Assembly (NCBI GenBank): GCA_963971225.1
Contig: OZ020267.1
Coordinates: 104,828,392 to 104,892,391, forward strand
Source: Melieria omissa
Taxonomy: Eukaryota; Arthropoda; Insecta; Diptera; Ulidiidae
Direction: 5' to 3'
DNA: 64,000 nt
The notes beneath the pieces are model-generated. The model was given only the letters and a program-made list of their open reading frames with translations, was not told where the DNA came from and ran no database searches. A program made the translations under genes and the position numbers. Position 1 is the stretch's first letter. Each line of letters opens with the position of its first letter. Positions 1 through 18,838 of the stretch are shown here, one piece after another.

Positions 1-1548
1 GAAAGTTTATTGCTGGGTGTTGTAATCCGTGGTTACAAGGTGGGAGATGTTGTTGGACAACTCAGAGGTTGGTGTCTTTGATGGGTTTATTTTAGATAAG
101 GTGGCAATACTTGTGGTGTTGTTGTTGCGCTCGTACGGCTACGGGATATGAAAACCTGCTGACAGCTGCTCATCAGAACTGAATAGGGTGGGAAGGAGAG
201 GAGCTTAGAGACGATTGAAATGGATAATGGTGAAGGGATTAGAACCAATAAGAAGCGAAATTGGAAATTAAAAAGAGACCAAGTCAGATGAGAATTCAGC
301 CCATAGGCCTGTGTAGTGGGAACCCAGTATACTTCTGAGTTGGGCTACCAAGGCGGCATAGATATTAAATAAACATAAAAATTAGAGATTTGTTTAGTTC
401 TGCGTTCATCTTCAATTCATTTTGAATATTTGAAAGGCGCTTTGAAAGCTCTGAACAGGGATTTATAACCCACTGCATGGATCAAACTCTATCAAGACCA
501 GACTGGCATTGCAAGGAACAAACTCCACGCTAACTCTCTCCTCATTTAGAATTAAAAATTAGTCACTATGTTTCTCACAAATTTGTCACTATTTCATTTA
601 AAATCCTTTTTTTTAGGAATATTTATGCCACTGTAACTGCGACATTCAATGCACCAAAAAGTAAACAAAAACAAAAAGAACTGGTAGACAGCCCGCGGTA
701 AAGCACCCAACACAAAAATATCTGACAATTTCATGCACTTTGCGCAAAAATAAACCGGCTTCGAATGAAATACAAAAACAAAATGCATAAATATATTTAT
801 TTGTATGTATGTACAAATGTTTGAATATTATTGTAGTTGCGGCAGTGACTGCATGGCGATGGCTTTTCACTAACAACACTTGTATGCAACGTTGAACTAA
901 AACTACAAATGTACTATTCACTTGTGTGTTGTTGTTATTTTGAAGGCAAAAAAGGGAACACCTTGCAAAATCCGATTATTTTGCTATTGTTGTGTTTTTG
1001 GTAGCATTTGCAAATAAGCCAGCCTTGTCACTACTTACTGACATGTAGTGACGTCCAAAGGCGCTTTTTTTTTGTATGTATGTGTAAATAGTAGATATGT
1101 ATGTAGGTGACATGTCTGAGGGCGTACGGCTGACAGCAAACATTTTGTTTATTTTATTTTTCCCCTTTGTACTTTTCTGCGTTTATTGAAATGTTTGTAT
1201 GGCATTGAAATATATTTCATTGAAAATGTGGTATGTGCAGAATTAAGTTTTTTTAAATATATTAAAAATTGTTAACAATTTTTGGGAACCGAATTAAGTT
1301 AATTGAAATCATTTAAAATCATTTACATTTAGTTATTTTATTTTTTACGTTTTATTTTTTATTTATTTATTTAATTAATTAATTTAATTAAGTAACCATT
1401 TAAAAGTAAATATTCAATTTATTACAAAAAAATTATATTGAGTTAATTTTAATTTTTATTTCCATTAAAATGTAGTTGTGCTTTTATTACTTGAACTTTT
1501 AAAAGTTAATTTTGTTAACTAGAAAAAAGTGCAATCGAGTTTAAATCA
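1..1548. other. No gene seen
   Basis: AT-rich intergenic DNA. 1240-1530 is very AT-rich. No splice-supported exon or repeat family was recognised. Confidence 0.6.
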
Positions 1549-1975
1549 GTGGTCAATGTGTTTGACGACACGTCGAAGGGTTGTGAGTTCGAATTCCAGT
1601 TTGACCATCAATAAAAAATACGTTTTCTTCGACGACTGTCCGCTTAAAGAGCAATGAAGAACTTCTAATAATTAAAAGGGTTTTCAAAGGATCCCGTATG
1701 GATCTACAGGAAACCCAACAGATTGGGAAGAGCATCGGATCCAAAATGAGGGGAATCACAATGGTCCTAACAGGGAGTCCGATTGAAGTACATGCCGAAC
1801 ACAAGTCTTCTATAACCTAACCTATCCTAACCAAAGATCCCGTCTGGATCTACAGGGAACCCAACAGATTGGCAAGGGTAACGAATTTTAAGGTGCAGGG
1901 AATCACAATGGTCCCAATAGAGTCTCCGAGTGGAAGTGCATGCCGCACACAACCCTTCTATGACATAACCTATCC
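1549..1975 (+). mobile_element. Decayed tRNA-derived SINE with duplicated tail
   Basis: A tRNA-like head with A-box-like TGGTCAATGTG and B-box-like AGTTCGAATTCC (1549-1612) is followed by TTCTTCGACGACTGTCC, which resembles TTCTTTCGGCGGCTGTCC in the SINEs at 9.2 and 56.8 kb. The 3' part (1689-1823 and 1834-1974) is a direct duplication of a ~135-bp tail segment (GATCC..ATGGATCTACAGG to CACAATGGTCC to TAACCTATCC). No clean target duplication was found. Confidence 0.55.
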
Positions 1976-2522
1976 TTAGACGTCTTTGATTCCAGTTCTA
2001 ATTCCAACTTACTTAAGTTTCTAGTCTGAAATTATCTTTATTTATTACGTACAACAATAACAACAACAACAACAACATAGTCACCTTCTCTGCTACTGCC
2101 CAGCTCCTTTTAGATGAAGATGGAAATCTCTAGACTCCCCCTACTTCAGCCACCTTAACCTAACCTAACTTACAACAAATTTGTTCCCCAAACAAACAAA
2201 CTTTTTTTCTGTAATATGAAACTAAACTCGACTTGACTAAGCCCACTGTAATCGTAAGCACATTTTCACTTTTAATGAGTTTTTGGTCAAATGTCACAAG
2301 CACAAACATTTCACAAAAAACAATAACAACAAACTACCACCAACCTACAAACTCACCACAAAATCGCAAAAATAATCACTCGACCCTTAAAGCCACAAGT
2401 ACGTGTTGACCCCTACAAAAGGCAAAAATGGTGTTGGTGTGAACCTAACACTGACAAATGTCAAAGCAGCCACTTACACTGTGCAACACAAGTTAATCAC
2501 CCCATCGCAAGTGTTGTGTGTT

Positions 2523-2767
2523 GAATACGAAGGCAGGCACAGCCAACGTGTAAAACACATTTTGTTTTACGACAAAGCCGAATGCCAAATAATAGAAGCC
2601 ACACTTGGACTCTTACGGCGGGGGCGCCCTCCCGCTGCCACTACACCAACAACAGCAACGCATTGCCAACAATGCTATCGGTGGCCAATATTGCCGCCAG
2701 CCATGTGACACGCTTCACAGGCCGCGCTACCGATCGATTGTCAAAGCAATTGGCGCCGCGTTTCTAA
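2523..2767 (+). other. Possible coding exon or conserved GC-rich patch, unrecognised
   Basis: This GC-richer island stands in AT-rich DNA. One frame is open from just after a TGA near 2523 to TAA at 2765-2767, about 80 codons, and contains MLSVANIAASHVTRFTGRAT near its end. A second frame (from about 2403) is also open to 2708. No convincing 3' splice site or start was found and I do not recognise the product. It could be the last exon of an upstream gene, or noncoding. Confidence 0.2.
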
Positions 2768-3831
2768 ACGCATAAACCCAACAACAATCAACCCCTTTAT
2801 TAAACAACATATATATAAAATTTTAAAGCAATGCAATGCAATTGATTGCAGAAATTTTTTGCAACCCCTAAAATCTTGTAATTGCCTTCTCAACACAAAA
2901 AGTAAAATGAAAATATATTCAAATTATTCGAAGCATTTTCTCTTTTGCCATTTAAATGCGCTTTAAATCGGTCATTGTGCAGGCGCGCACAATTAAAATG
3001 GTAGTTTTACAACCATGGGGGGCCATATTTGCATTTAACCTAAAAATGCAACGTGCACGAATATTTGGCAATTTTATAAAATCTGCCACATATTTTTGCT
3101 TGGCTTCAACCCCAATCTATGCTTTGTTGTATTTATTGCAGTTGCACACACTTTGTGCAAGTAGTTTTTTTTTTAATCACCCAACAGCGCTTTTGTTGTG
3201 CCTGTGTGTGCAATTTTTCAATATGTCAATATTTGATAAGGTTGCAAAAAATGTTAAAAAAAATTGCATGCACAAAAAATGTCCACCCCTTGCCACGGCT
3301 TAGTTGAAGAGATTCTATTTAATCGCCACAATTCAGAGAGTTCAGCAGTTTATTTGTTTAGCTACTGTTGCCAAAGAGAAAGTAGAGAAAGTAACGAACA
3401 GAAAGCGGATTATAATTTTAATCCCGGCTTTTGCTGTTTATAGGTTATGGTTGCAATCGGTTCGCTTGGTTCGTTTCGATTTCACTTGCATTTTGTTTTA
3501 TATTATTTTTTTTTTGGGGTTGTTGTCAGGCACGCGTAGATTTTTTTATAGGCAATAATTATAAATTGTGCTGTAATCCTTTAGTGTTATTAAAGGATTT
3601 TAGATTTTTGACATTGCCAGTGTCAAGTGATGTGTAAAAATGTTCAATTAAATGTAAATATTGAAATATTTTTAGAGAGCAATGAGAATGAAGCAAAGAC
3701 AATACAGGATGTTTGAATGGTTTAATGTAACGAACGACTTTTTGTGCACAAATTTTATATTTGAAGGTTTTCAACTGTGAAAGTTATGTTAGACGCCTTA
3801 TCACTAATGTTTTACTTAGTTCATTGCTTAA

Positions 3832-4318
3832 CATTAGCGAGACCATTGCAGTCAGTTTGACGGTTTTTTATTTTTAACTCTTTCGGGACTACTGGGATAA
3901 TACGCCCCAGCAAGTTTTTAATGACTCTCAAACAAATTATTAAAATCTTACGATTCTTGCAAAATAGTTTTTCGATTTCGGTGTTCCCGCATAAAAGGTT
4001 GATTTCAGAGTTTTTGAGCATCCAATATAATTTTCTACCCCAAATGCTATGAAACTTGGGGTAGAAAATGAGAATATTTCTACTGAGAGTATTTTTAATT
4101 TCAAAATTAAACTTCGTCCCAAAAGGGTTACATATCTATATTTTCTTTAGTATTTCTATCAACTTTTGCTTTTATGACTTGTTTTATCAGGTTCTACAAT
4201 TAGTTCTACAATTAACGTTCTACAATTACAACTAGCCAAATCCGATGTGTACTTTTCGAGATATCAGCGTAGTCTTTGTAGTCTTTGTAGGTATGGAAAA
4301 CTTGCGGTCTTTCTAGTG
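3832..4318 (+). mobile_element. piggyBac-like MITE (family 1), with a nested element
   Basis: TTAA flanks both ends (3828-3831 and 4319-4322). The ends CATTAGCGAGACC and GGTCTTTCTAGTG resemble the CCCTAGAAAGA-type piggyBac termini. The right half matches the copy at 10278-10518 closely, including CGAGATATCAGCGTA and GGTATGGAAAACTTGCGGTC. It is longer than that copy because of a 250-bp insertion (3878-4127). Confidence 0.8.
3878..4127 (+). mobile_element. piggyBac-like MITE (family 2) nested in family 1
   Basis: CTCTTTCGGGACTACT after TTAA (3874-3877) and GTCCCAAAAGGG before TTAC (4128-4131) form inverted ends. The uninterrupted family-1 copy at 10.3 kb shows the empty site TTTTTAAATA, confirming the insertion. 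The right TTAA has mutated to TTAC. Confidence 0.7.
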
Positions 4319-4499
4319 TTAACCAGTCATAACAGCTCACCAGTGACGCACAACGGATTTCTTTTTGCGGCAGTTTTGAGCTTGAGTCCATTTAAAACCA
4401 TATTTTCATCATCAGCATCATCAATTCTTTTATTTAGGGGTTTAAACTTCAAACCAACCTACTAGATTGTATTCTACTAAAGTATCTCTGTACCGACGC

Positions 4500-6790
4500 C
4501 TCTGTCAGTATTCGTCAGCCAGTCACACCAAGAAATAATAGAACCCCTAATGAAGGTATAGTAGGTAAAAAAGTCCAATTCATAACATAGTTAAGGATAG
4601 TTAAGGCAATACGGTCTCTGTTCTATCCTCCGTAGAGCTGTTAACTTACAAAGAAAAGCTTAGCTCTAAAAGGCATAGGTCCGCCTCCAGGCGGGGTAAC
4701 ATATACGAACACATCTTCAAATCGAGTACCTTTTTCCTTAGTTAGTTACACCAAGAAATAATATAACTTCTTATGAAGGGGGATAAAAAAGGTATATTCA
4801 TAATATAGTTGGAATAGTTAGGGCAATGCGGTCTTTGTCATTTCCTCCTTAGACCTTTTAAATTCTAACTTAAAAGCAAAGTTTAGCCCTTAAATGTTTA
4901 GGTTCGTCTCCAGGCGGTGTAAAATATACATATGTCCCTATTATCAACATATATTCAAACCTCATATCTCACGTTTTCCTCAGTGAGTCGCACCAAGAGA
5001 TGATAAAACTTCTCATAAAAGGAGATGAGAAAGTCAGATACATAATAAGGACTGTATCGAAAAGAAAGTGCACACTTTCTAACGTAATTTTCTCGCAGCA
5101 TATAATTTTTTTTTTAATTCTAAAAATGCCGTTAAATAGAGTAGGCCTTGAAATACTGATTTCATACAAATTTAGTTTCATATATTTTTCTATTACAAAA
5201 ATTACGCGTATCGAGCTAGACATCCTCAAACAATTTGTGTACAGTTGGTTCACTGAAACAGGTGCTTCGTACAGAAAATCAGCCAAACGACATCGCGTGT
5301 CCATAAACTCCGCTAAAAAGATGATTCTTAAGTATGGTGAACATTGCACTATCAACGACCTACCAAAAAATTGGCCGTAAAAAGGGTCCTAAAGGCCCAA
5401 AAATGGAAGAAAAACTGAAGCATTCGATTGACGAAAACAAGTGCATTTGTATTGGAAATTTAGCTAGAACGAGTGTGACCATGGTGCAAAGAGTGAAGCA
5501 GAGGAATAACTTAAAAACATATAAAAAATAAACAATACCAAAAAGAAATGAAAATCAAAAAGTGGCTGGCAAAACGCGATGCAGAAAACTATGCACTCGT
5601 CTCTGCAAAGAAAAAGTTTCGGGCATCATTATGGATGACGAGACATATGTAAAAATGAACTCAAAATAACTGCCAGGAAAAAGTGAGAATCCGCTAAATG
5701 CACCAGAACTACGTCCAAAAGAGCGCTACTGGGCAATAGCCAAAAGAAACCTTATGAAAGCTAAAAATCTTCAGGAATTAAAAAAAATTGGAGAAAATAA
5801 AAAAAAAACTTAACGCAAACCACTGTACAAAATTAAATAAAGAGGGTCAAATAAAAGATTAGATATAAATTTATTTGAAAAAGAAATTTGTTATTTAAAC
5901 AAAAATCCTTCGTCCTTAAAGTATATGCAACAAATGTTAAAACAAAAAATCTGATCAAAAAAATTTCCATTAAAGTTATACTTCAAACTAAGCGTGCACT
6001 TTCTTTTCGATACAGTCCTTACATATAGTTAAGGATAGTTAAGGCAGTGTGGTCTTTTTGATTTCATATTAAGAGCTTTTAAATTCTAACGTACAAAGTA
6101 AAACTTAGCCCTCGAATGTTCGGGTACGTCTCCAGGCGGAGTAACATACAGGTAAATATCTTCAAATCTCATATCGCTCGTCTTCCTCAGTCAGTCGCAC
6201 CAAGAAATAATAAAAGTTCTCATAAAGGGAGATGAGAAAGTCAGATTTATAATATAGTCAGTCAGCACCAAGAAATGATAGAACTTTTCATGAAAGAAGA
6301 TAAATTCAGATTCGTAACATGGTTGACAATAGTTAAGGCAATGCGGTCCTTGTTGTACCCTATTTGAGGTGTAAAAGTAAAGTAAACTATCAGTTAACTC
6401 TGAAAGTCATAGATCCGGCTCAAAGTGAAGTGTCATACATATATGTAGAGTTGTTCAAATCACGTATCTCTCGTCTTTCTCAGTCAGTCACACCAAGAAA
6501 TAATAGAACTTCTTATGAAGGAATATAGAAAGTCGGACTCGTAACATAGTTGTTAATAGTTAAAGCAATTTGGAGTTTGACCTACCATCCAGAACTAATA
6601 AGAGGCATACCAGTCTATTTATTTACAAATCTGTATGAATCATCTTCAAGGTCTCTGAGTTTTATGAACTCCTATCGTATCTCTCGTCTTCCTCAGTCAA
6701 TCACACCAAGAGATGATAGAGCTTCTCCTGAAGGGAGATGAGAAATTCACATTTGTAACATAGTTGTGAATAGTTAAGGCAATTTGGAGT
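4500..6790. repeat. Satellite-like array, ~240-bp unit, interrupted by mariner
   Basis: Units carry CACCAAGAAATAATAGAACT, ACATAGTTAAGGATAGTTAA, GGCAATGCGGTCT and TCTCCAGGCGGAGTAACATA. Unit starts are near 4513, 4748, 4991, 6198, 6258 (short), 6483 and 6698. The unit starting at 4991 is split by the mariner copy at 5048-6019 and resumes after it. Confidence 0.85.
5048..6019 (+). mobile_element. Decayed mariner-superfamily transposon, TA target duplication
   Basis: The terminal inverted repeats begin AGGACTGTATCGAAAAGAAA (5048) and end with the reverse complement at 6019; TA lies on both sides. Broken frames keep an N-terminal HTH-like part (YRKSAKRHRVSINSAKK), the first catalytic block SGIIMDDETYV, and a C-terminal ELRPKERYWAI. 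Stops and an internal deletion make it inactive. It is inserted within the 4.5-6.8 kb satellite array. Confidence 0.88.
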
Positions 6791-6799
6791 TTGTCATAC

Positions 6800-9180
6800 A
6801 GTTCAGAACTAAAAAAGAGGCATACTAGTTTATTTAGTTTCCTATCTTTATCAATCATCTTCAAGGTCTCTGAGCTCTGTGCACTCTTTACTTGCTCATT
6901 TATCAGCTTTAAACTGAAGTGGATCTTTGTATTTTCTTCTTATATGTTATTCAGTCTGAATCTCCAAGTGTTTGTATTTTTCTGTTTCCAAGAGGCTTGG
7001 ATCCAAGTCTCAGTTTTGCGCAATGAAAGATTTTTAAGATAAAGACTCAGGCTTTAGATTAGATTATGAGTACCAGCTCAAGTTAGCTCATATAGGACTA
7101 GTTTAACTCTTCTCTGACCAAGAGATAGGACTGTCTTTTGAAATGTTTTTTAACCCTCCAAGTAAGTCATTGGTTATTGTTTCTTAATGTATTTCAAATT
7201 AGAGAAAACAACTATTGAAACATCTTTTGAATCATTTGCAAAGACCGACTTTGACAATTATTCTAAAAAGTGTAGTATATTCTAAAACAGTACATATGTT
7301 CTGACTTTTTTGCCATTTTCTGAAAGTTTAAACGTTGTCCTAATTGCATCTCTTGAGCCACACACTTAAGTGTTGTAATTTCCTTAATGACTTCCTGGTT
7401 TTCTAGTGGCTGTGCCTTGAACTGTTGGCGTTTTCCAAGACAATATTTTCTTATATAATGTGCAGAATTTGCTTAGAAAAAAAATATACTCTACAACAAC
7501 ATGAACAATAAGTGCAGATCTGCTATAACATGCAACATCAGCATCCTGTAAGCTATTGGCTCAAGTATCCTTCAAGGACTTCCTAGTGCAAATCACACTA
7601 TGGCCTGGCAATTTTCCGCAAATATAAAATACCCAGAAGTGCTGTGTAGCTGTGTACTTGAAGCAGAAATATGAGACACTTGAGGTAGCAAATGTCACTG
7701 CCATCTCTGAACTTTGCGCACAACAGGGACAAGCTAAGCTAAGTTGAGCAAAGCCAAGCCAAGCCAGTAGGCATCGTATGCGAATTGCAGTCGCAATAAA
7801 ATCTCAAATCTAACCTCAAGGCAAATGGGACAACTATTTTTTTTGTCTGTTGCGGCAAAGATTCTTGCAACAAGGTTGCGGCTGTGCACATTGCAAAGGA
7901 TTTTAAGAGAGGCGACCCAAACAAAGCCCACAATTTACTGCAGCTACTTGACAGTTGTACAGGTTGCCATATCAATACGGCAAGTTGACGTTTTGGCGCT
8001 CGTCCCTGACACTCGTACACACGCGAGCACTTGACTGCTGCCATAGTTGCGCGTTAAAATCTAACCGCGCGGCATTTCTTCAACCACCCAAGAAATGTTC
8101 ACATTTTCTTTTTGCAGTCAACCTTGACTGAACAGCCTTGGATCCTGCACCGCTCTAGCTCATTATTTGCTGATCCGTTTCTTTACATAATTTTGCTGGT
8201 TACAGTTGTTGTTGTTGCTGCTTTGGTTCGCTTGCATCTGTGTTAGACTGTGTCGGTGACATAAGACATCATTATGCAATTTTCTGCGCTCTTTAGAGAT
8301 TTTTCGCCATAGACAGCCGCTGGGGGTGGCCTCAATCGTTTGCTGAAACCCTTCTTCATGCAGTTGACAACAACAACAACAAAGTCAGCATCGTTTGGCG
8401 GCACGTGCACTTGAGACGCTCATCTCCGCTCGCGCATTGTGCACGCGTGTCGGCGATAAGTTGCTGCAATTGCTGCGCTGTACATGAAGTTAGCTGCAGT
8501 TTTCTTTAGTCGTTTTTGGGCAGCGAGTGCGCGTTGATTATGTTGTGTGCTTTTGTTGCTAACCGTGTGAAAAATGTCATGAAAATTTAATGCTTAGCGT
8601 TGGCCTAACACGCACACTTGTGTATTTTCCTGCAGCCATTGCTGTGAGGGTAAGTTTCTGGCTGTTCTAATTCGATGGCGCGCTTTGCATCCCTTCTGGC
8701 ATGTGGGTTGCTAAGTGTCGGCTTTGTGCTGTGGTTGCTTTATAGCGGACTTTATTTAGCGTGATTTTTCATATTTCCTAGTAATGGCTTTAGAATGGCT
8801 CAAATGCGGCGGCTTATGAGGAGCGTTGATTTATGTGAGAACTTGTTTGTTATAGTAAAATTCGTCTGAGATGCACTGAGAAAGAGTTTTGTTATGGTGG
8901 CATTAGAGTGTATGTTAAAGTACTACAACTTATCTAGTGTCCTAATGTTCTGATTATGACTTCTGACGTTCAAAAGTGTTTTCTTACATTAATCCTTTTA
9001 TTAGGCAATTCATGATTTAGTTCGATTTAAAATTGGAACAATCAAATATGAGAAAAGTTTGGAGAGTGTAAATCAAAATTTATTGATCCTATGAAATGAA
9101 AGAAAAAATTAATACGCCAAACACTGTTACGAGTATAGAGATCGTATAATTTAGTAAAATACAATGATTTTGTTTACAAC
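6800..9180. other. No gene seen
   Basis: Unique-looking DNA with a GC-richer stretch at 7.7-8.7 kb. Open frames there are short and overlap on both strands, so none is supported. Confidence 0.5.
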
Positions 9181-10150
9181 GTATTTGAGGCGCCGTAGCT
9201 CAGCTGACTAGTGCGTTGGGCCGCGAGTCAAAAGCGACGCTCGAACCCAGGTTCAAAACTCCGTTGCTGCTAACACCGAAAAAAAATAAAAACAACAATT
9301 TTTCTTTCGGCGGCTGTCCTCTCAGCAGGAAATGCCAAACCTCTGAGAGAGTAAAATTGACTATGAAAAAGCTCCCAACTCGCCGTTCGGGATCGGCATA
9401 AAACTGTAGGTCCCTTCCAACCTTGAAAAAATCACACGCACAACACGGATGGTTGGGGGTAGCTAGGCCTAAGTCTCGTAATCGGGCTGTCGTGCCAGTC
9501 AAGAAGAAGAAGAAGAAGAGTATTTGAGATTTATTAGAAAAGGAAAAGAACGAAGTGATTTAAAGAAGTTTGAAAATGAGTGGTCAGTGTGGTATGGAAA
9601 AAGTTTCATATACGTTAACGTCGATTGCGAGTACAGAGATCGAATAATTTCATAAAAGCCGAAGACAAATTAATTTAAATACGTCATTTTAAATACAGAG
9701 ATCGAATGCTTGATTCAATAAGAGCCAAAGGTAAAGAAATTCTTTTTTTACCAGAAGTTTCAAGTTTATGAGGAATGCATTGTGGCAATTTGAATGGAAT
9801 CCGGAAACTTTAACCTAAATTGCGGGTATGGAAATCAGAGAATTATTAATTTTTATTTAAGGTTTATTAAGAATTCTTACTGGACCTAAAATATATTAAA
9901 ATTATAAATTCGAAGCTTTAAATTACAACGGAATAAAATAAGAAATTGAATAATTTATGAAAATTTAGAGATGGATTTCAGAAACTTTAATTGAGATTGC
10001 GAGTATGGGTCTGAAAGAATTATTTGAATTTATTCAAGGTTTAAATTCCAAGCTAAAAATTGGAATAGACGAACCCAAAAATTGAAAAAATTATGAAAAT
10101 TTAGAGATGGTGAAATTTAAAAGAAATTCTACAGAATTCACTGAAAAACT
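9040..10150. repeat. Degenerate repeat region around the 9.2-kb SINE
   Basis: Variants of ATTGCGAGTATGG..GA..GAATTATT and AGAAACTTTAATTGAGATTG recur at about 9130, 9625, 9700, 9820 and 10000. The unit length drifts (~100-200 bp), so this is a decayed tandem array rather than a clean satellite. Confidence 0.5.
9190..9519 (+). mobile_element. Complete tRNA-derived SINE, (AAG)n tail, 9-bp target duplication
   Basis: The head GCGCCGTAGCTCAGCTGAC carries a Pol III A box, with B-box-like GGTTCAAAACTCC downstream. The body contains CTTTCGGCGGCTGTCC and CTCGCCGTTCGGGATCGGC then ACTGTAGGTCCC. The 3' end is (AAG)n. GTATTTGAG flanks it on both sides (9181-9189 and 9520-9528), the mark of LINE-driven insertion. 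A second copy is at 56761-57096. Confidence 0.9.
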
Positions 10151-10277
10151 GAAAGGACTGAAATTTAATCGAAAATGAGGTTTTGGTCGCTGGTAAAATT
10201 TATATCGCTCTCCTCTCTCTAACATAAATCTGCATTAAATTAATTGTTGATATAAAGCAAATATGCCGCTGAATTAA

Positions 10278-10518
10278 CTCTAGAAAGACCATTGCGGTCA
10301 TTTTAACTGTTTTTATTTTTAAATATTTGTATTTTCTTTAATGTTTCTATCAGCTTTCGCTTTGATGACTTTTATTTTGTATCGTGTTCCACAATTTTTT
10401 CTTCAATTAGAGTTTTACAATTTCAATTTGCCAAATCCGATGTATACTTTTCGAGATATCAGCGTATTATAACCGCTGTAGCCTTTGTTGGTATGGAAAA
10501 CTTGCGGTCTTTCTAGTG
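10278..10518 (+). mobile_element. piggyBac-like MITE (family 1), uninterrupted copy
   Basis: TTAA flanks lie at 10274-10277 and 10519-10522, with inverted ends CTCTAGAAAGACC and GGTCTTTCTAGTG. At 241 bp with no coding capacity it is the reference copy for the interrupted one at 3.8 kb. Confidence 0.85.
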
Positions 10519-10522
10519 TTAA

Positions 10523-12668
10523 GAAAACAAATTTACCAAAAAGCGCCAACATTTCCTCTAACTGATTTAATACACTCAAAAAATTTGGTAAACAATCAAA
10601 GATGAATTATACAAACAACAACATTAAGCAATCCTATCTCGCAACATTTCATGCCAGCACCCGCACACTCGAACATTCTTCTTCTGTCCTTGCATGGGGG
10701 TACAGCAACTGTGCCGCTTTGGCTTCCGCTTCGCTTCGTACGACCGACAATAACAACAGCAACAACAGCGCATGGAGTCATCACTCATTTCATGTGTCGC
10801 CACTGAGTCGCTCGAGGACATCATTACCATGTACAACTCGCCGTATGCAATGTTGGCGATGGCGGCGGCAGCCAGCCAGCCAGTGGCGACGACAATGCTG
10901 TTTATGCTGGTGACAACAACGGGCGGCGGTGGCGGCGTTGACGGCAATCGTCCGTCTCTATTGGGGTGGCATGGCACATGCCATTCACAACTCTGGCGGC
11001 TGCCAGTAGTCAAAAGCGTGCTTTCCCTTCGGCCGCTTTTTGCCTACGTTTTCTATTTGATTTTTTTCAAATTCACACACTACCACACGACATAAGGGAG
11101 CTTCGTGCGGTTCCTGCAGGATGTTTTGTTGCCGGCTGGAGGCAGTACGGCTTTGGCTGGCAACGCAGACGGTAGAACGCGGCAGTTTGGTGTGCGATAT
11201 TTTGTGGCCAATAGAGCAAACTTTAAACGTTTCGTAATTAAGTGAAAAGTTCGGTGCGAACAGGTGCAGTGTTTTTTTAATTGTATTAAATCATAGAAAA
11301 CTTTGCGCGGTAAGCTTAAGTTTTATAGGTGAAAATTAGTTTAATACCATACAAACAAAAAAATGGGATTTTCATGAAAGCAACGAAAATCTCTCCGACA
11401 ACGCTCTCTGCATGGTTTATCATTGCCACCAACGCCTCTCACACTCGCTGCATACACACACACACATACCCACACTTGTCTGCACACCTTTGAGGCTGGT
11501 TATATTTTATAATCCTGCGCAGTGTGCGCGTCAGCCTCCTGCAGTAGCCACCTTCGGCCACCCGCCGTTCGACGTTCGCCTGTGCAACTTCACTTTGTGC
11601 AACTCGCCAGCAGTGAAAACAAAACAGAATGCTTCCTGTTTCGGTATATGACTGTGTAAAGCTGCACTTGTGATATATATGGGTGTGTGTGTATGTGAGA
11701 GTGTGTACAGTTGAAAGTTCATTATCCTGCTGCTCTGTTTCCTCTATGCTCAGAGCGGCCAGCAACTAAATATACAATTTTAATTTTAATTTCATCTTTT
11801 TTTGCTGCTTTTTCTTCTTCTTCAAATAAATAATTGCCCATTGCAGCGTAAAGCTATGAATAAAGCTTAAACAACAACAACAACAATAGCAACAATACAA
11901 TTCAATTTTATGCTCACACAAAATTAACCGCAAACTAAAGCGCGCAGCATGCGTCCAAGCAGCGCGGTTCAGCCGCCCCTAGAACTATGCTTCATTAGGC
12001 GCGCGCCAAGTGCAAAACAATCGCCAGCCACCTTGAGTACTTCGAGTGTGTAACTTCCGCCTTTAATGCTTTAAGTTCAACGTAGCCGTCATATACCCCA
12101 CAACCCCCGCTTGCACTTTGCCTTTCCTTTTTTTGATTTAGTTTGTTTGCCTACTCGCTGTACATGTGTCCGTGTCCGTGTGTCTGTGTATTGCTTTGCA
12201 TTTTTAAACAGCATACAACACACATAAAGACGAAGCCGTGTTTATTCAAAGCGTCTTCCATGGTCATGTTGCGTGTAGTGTCGCCGCCGTCGGTACCTGG
12301 GTTACTTAACCTTAACTTAAGGCACACAAAGTCAAGGACTTGCACTGGATTTCGGTGGCTTGGCCGAACTTCTGGCGCGTTGCTTTAGAACACAGCACAC
12401 ACTCGTCGCGTCTTTTGTTGCTTGTTTGCTCTTGTAAGTTCTTTTGTTTTTATTTTTATTTCATGCAAATCTCGCAGACGTTTTCATACTTACTCGAGTC
12501 GAGTGTGTTGCTGTTTAATATTTTTTTTTATTTTTTTATATTTCTTCTTATTTTCATTTCTGCAGTTTTCAGTTTTCATTTTTGGCTTAATTTCTATTTC
12601 ATGTAAATTTAAATTTGTGATTCTTTTATTCATTCGTTTTGTTTGTTGTTCTTTGTGTTTACTTACAG
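10523..12668. other. Intergenic or 5' intronic DNA of CenG1A; GC-rich patch at 10.6-11.25 kb
   Basis: The patch has GGCGGCGGCAGCC-type repeats and could be a promoter or 5'UTR. The P-loop half of the CenG1A GTPase domain was looked for by eye here and not found. Confidence 0.4.

Positions 12669-18838
<6,170 letters not shown>

Noticed and set aside
10602..11095. Overlapping frames of ~100-130 codons on both strands
   Set aside because: The GC-rich simple repeats (GGC, AAC) keep frames open; no motif or consistent codon use seen.
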